64,000 nt of DNA, taken from the NCBI GenBank assembly GCA_963850095.1, contig CAWKJX010000008.1:62001-126000 (forward strand), written 5' to 3'. The stretch is from Bog-473 sp963850095. Lineage in GTDB: Bacteria; Actinomycetota; Acidimicrobiia; Acidimicrobiales; RAAP-2. Every line of letters starts with the position of its first letter. The stretch's first letter is position 1. The position numbers and the translations under genes are program-made. The notes under the pieces were generated by a model that was not told the DNA's origin, ran no database searches, and saw only the letters and a list, made by a program, of their open reading frames with translations. This document shows, piece by piece, positions 63,925 through 64,000 of the stretch.

Positions 63925-64000
63925 GGCCCCTCCCTTGAAATCCGACCTCGACGAACATCTCCTTACCCAGGAGTGCTTCTCATCACGCACCGTCGGGTGG

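Noticed and set aside
1..64000. CRISPR arrays, insertion sequences, prophage genes or tRNA-linked integration sites
   Set aside because: No regularly spaced repeats, transposase or integrase motifs, or terminal inverted repeats were seen on either strand.

Overview
The window is about 64 kb of very GC-rich actinobacterial chromosome. The best guess at lineage is class Acidimicrobiia or a close relative. This rests on codon use, several apparently leaderless promoters (TANNNT 6-8 bases before the start codon), F420/luciferase-type, SDR and Rieske catabolic genes, and a secreted sedolisin ending in six GYWxxxxDGGxFxFGDA-type repeats. The lineage is an inference. No rRNA, tRNA, CRISPR array, transposase, prophage or origin was seen.

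Layout. 1-2639: cobalamin uptake (FecCD permease cut by the window edge, BtuF-like binding protein behind a cobalamin riboswitch, divergent cytosolic BtuF-like protein). 2.9-21.2 kb: a dense catabolic island (acyl-CoA ligase, TetR regulator, four SDRs, fused TPP-dependent dehydrogenase E1, acyl-CoA dehydrogenase, class II aldolase, amidohydrolase, cyclase, Baeyer-Villiger-type monooxygenase, Rieske oxygenase, SnoaL-like protein, luciferase-like monooxygenase, carboxymuconolactone-decarboxylase-like protein, adenine deaminase). Four divergent promoter pairs in the island carry related ACCGGT-centred operators. 21.3-27.2 kb: a complete oligopeptide-type ABC importer including a permease-ATPase fusion. 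27.4-32.2 kb: TetR, sulfotransferase, epimerase, DUF1214-like protein and SDR. 32.3-37.7 kb: tandem M24 peptidase paralogues (one with a degenerate metal site), P450, epimerase and TetR. 37.9-43.3 kb: small stress or metabolic genes and an N,N-dimethylformamidase-like protein. 43.7-51.4 kb: sedolisin and a three-gene FtsX-type ABC system. 51.9-62.2 kb: UBP zinc finger, cysteine-less DksA relative, amidase, LUD and TrxR-like pair, MarR with isochorismatase and DNA glycosylase, MsrA/MsrB, and an ArsR/AHSA1/reductase operon. 62.4-63.9 kb: MFS transporter.

How the parts work together. The 2.9-21 kb island looks like one regulon for oxidising a cyclic or aromatic carbon source: ring oxygenation by the Rieske enzyme, ketone oxidation by the monooxygenase, hydrolytic steps by cyclase and amidohydrolase, then CoA activation and beta-oxidation-like steps. 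The substrate cannot be read from the sequence.

A caution for the reader: 16 genes carry single-base frameshifts (17 in total, 14 net +1 and 3 net -1) that split otherwise well-conserved proteins. The simplest reading is residual sequencing or assembly indels, so those genes are annotated at full length with the break position stated.
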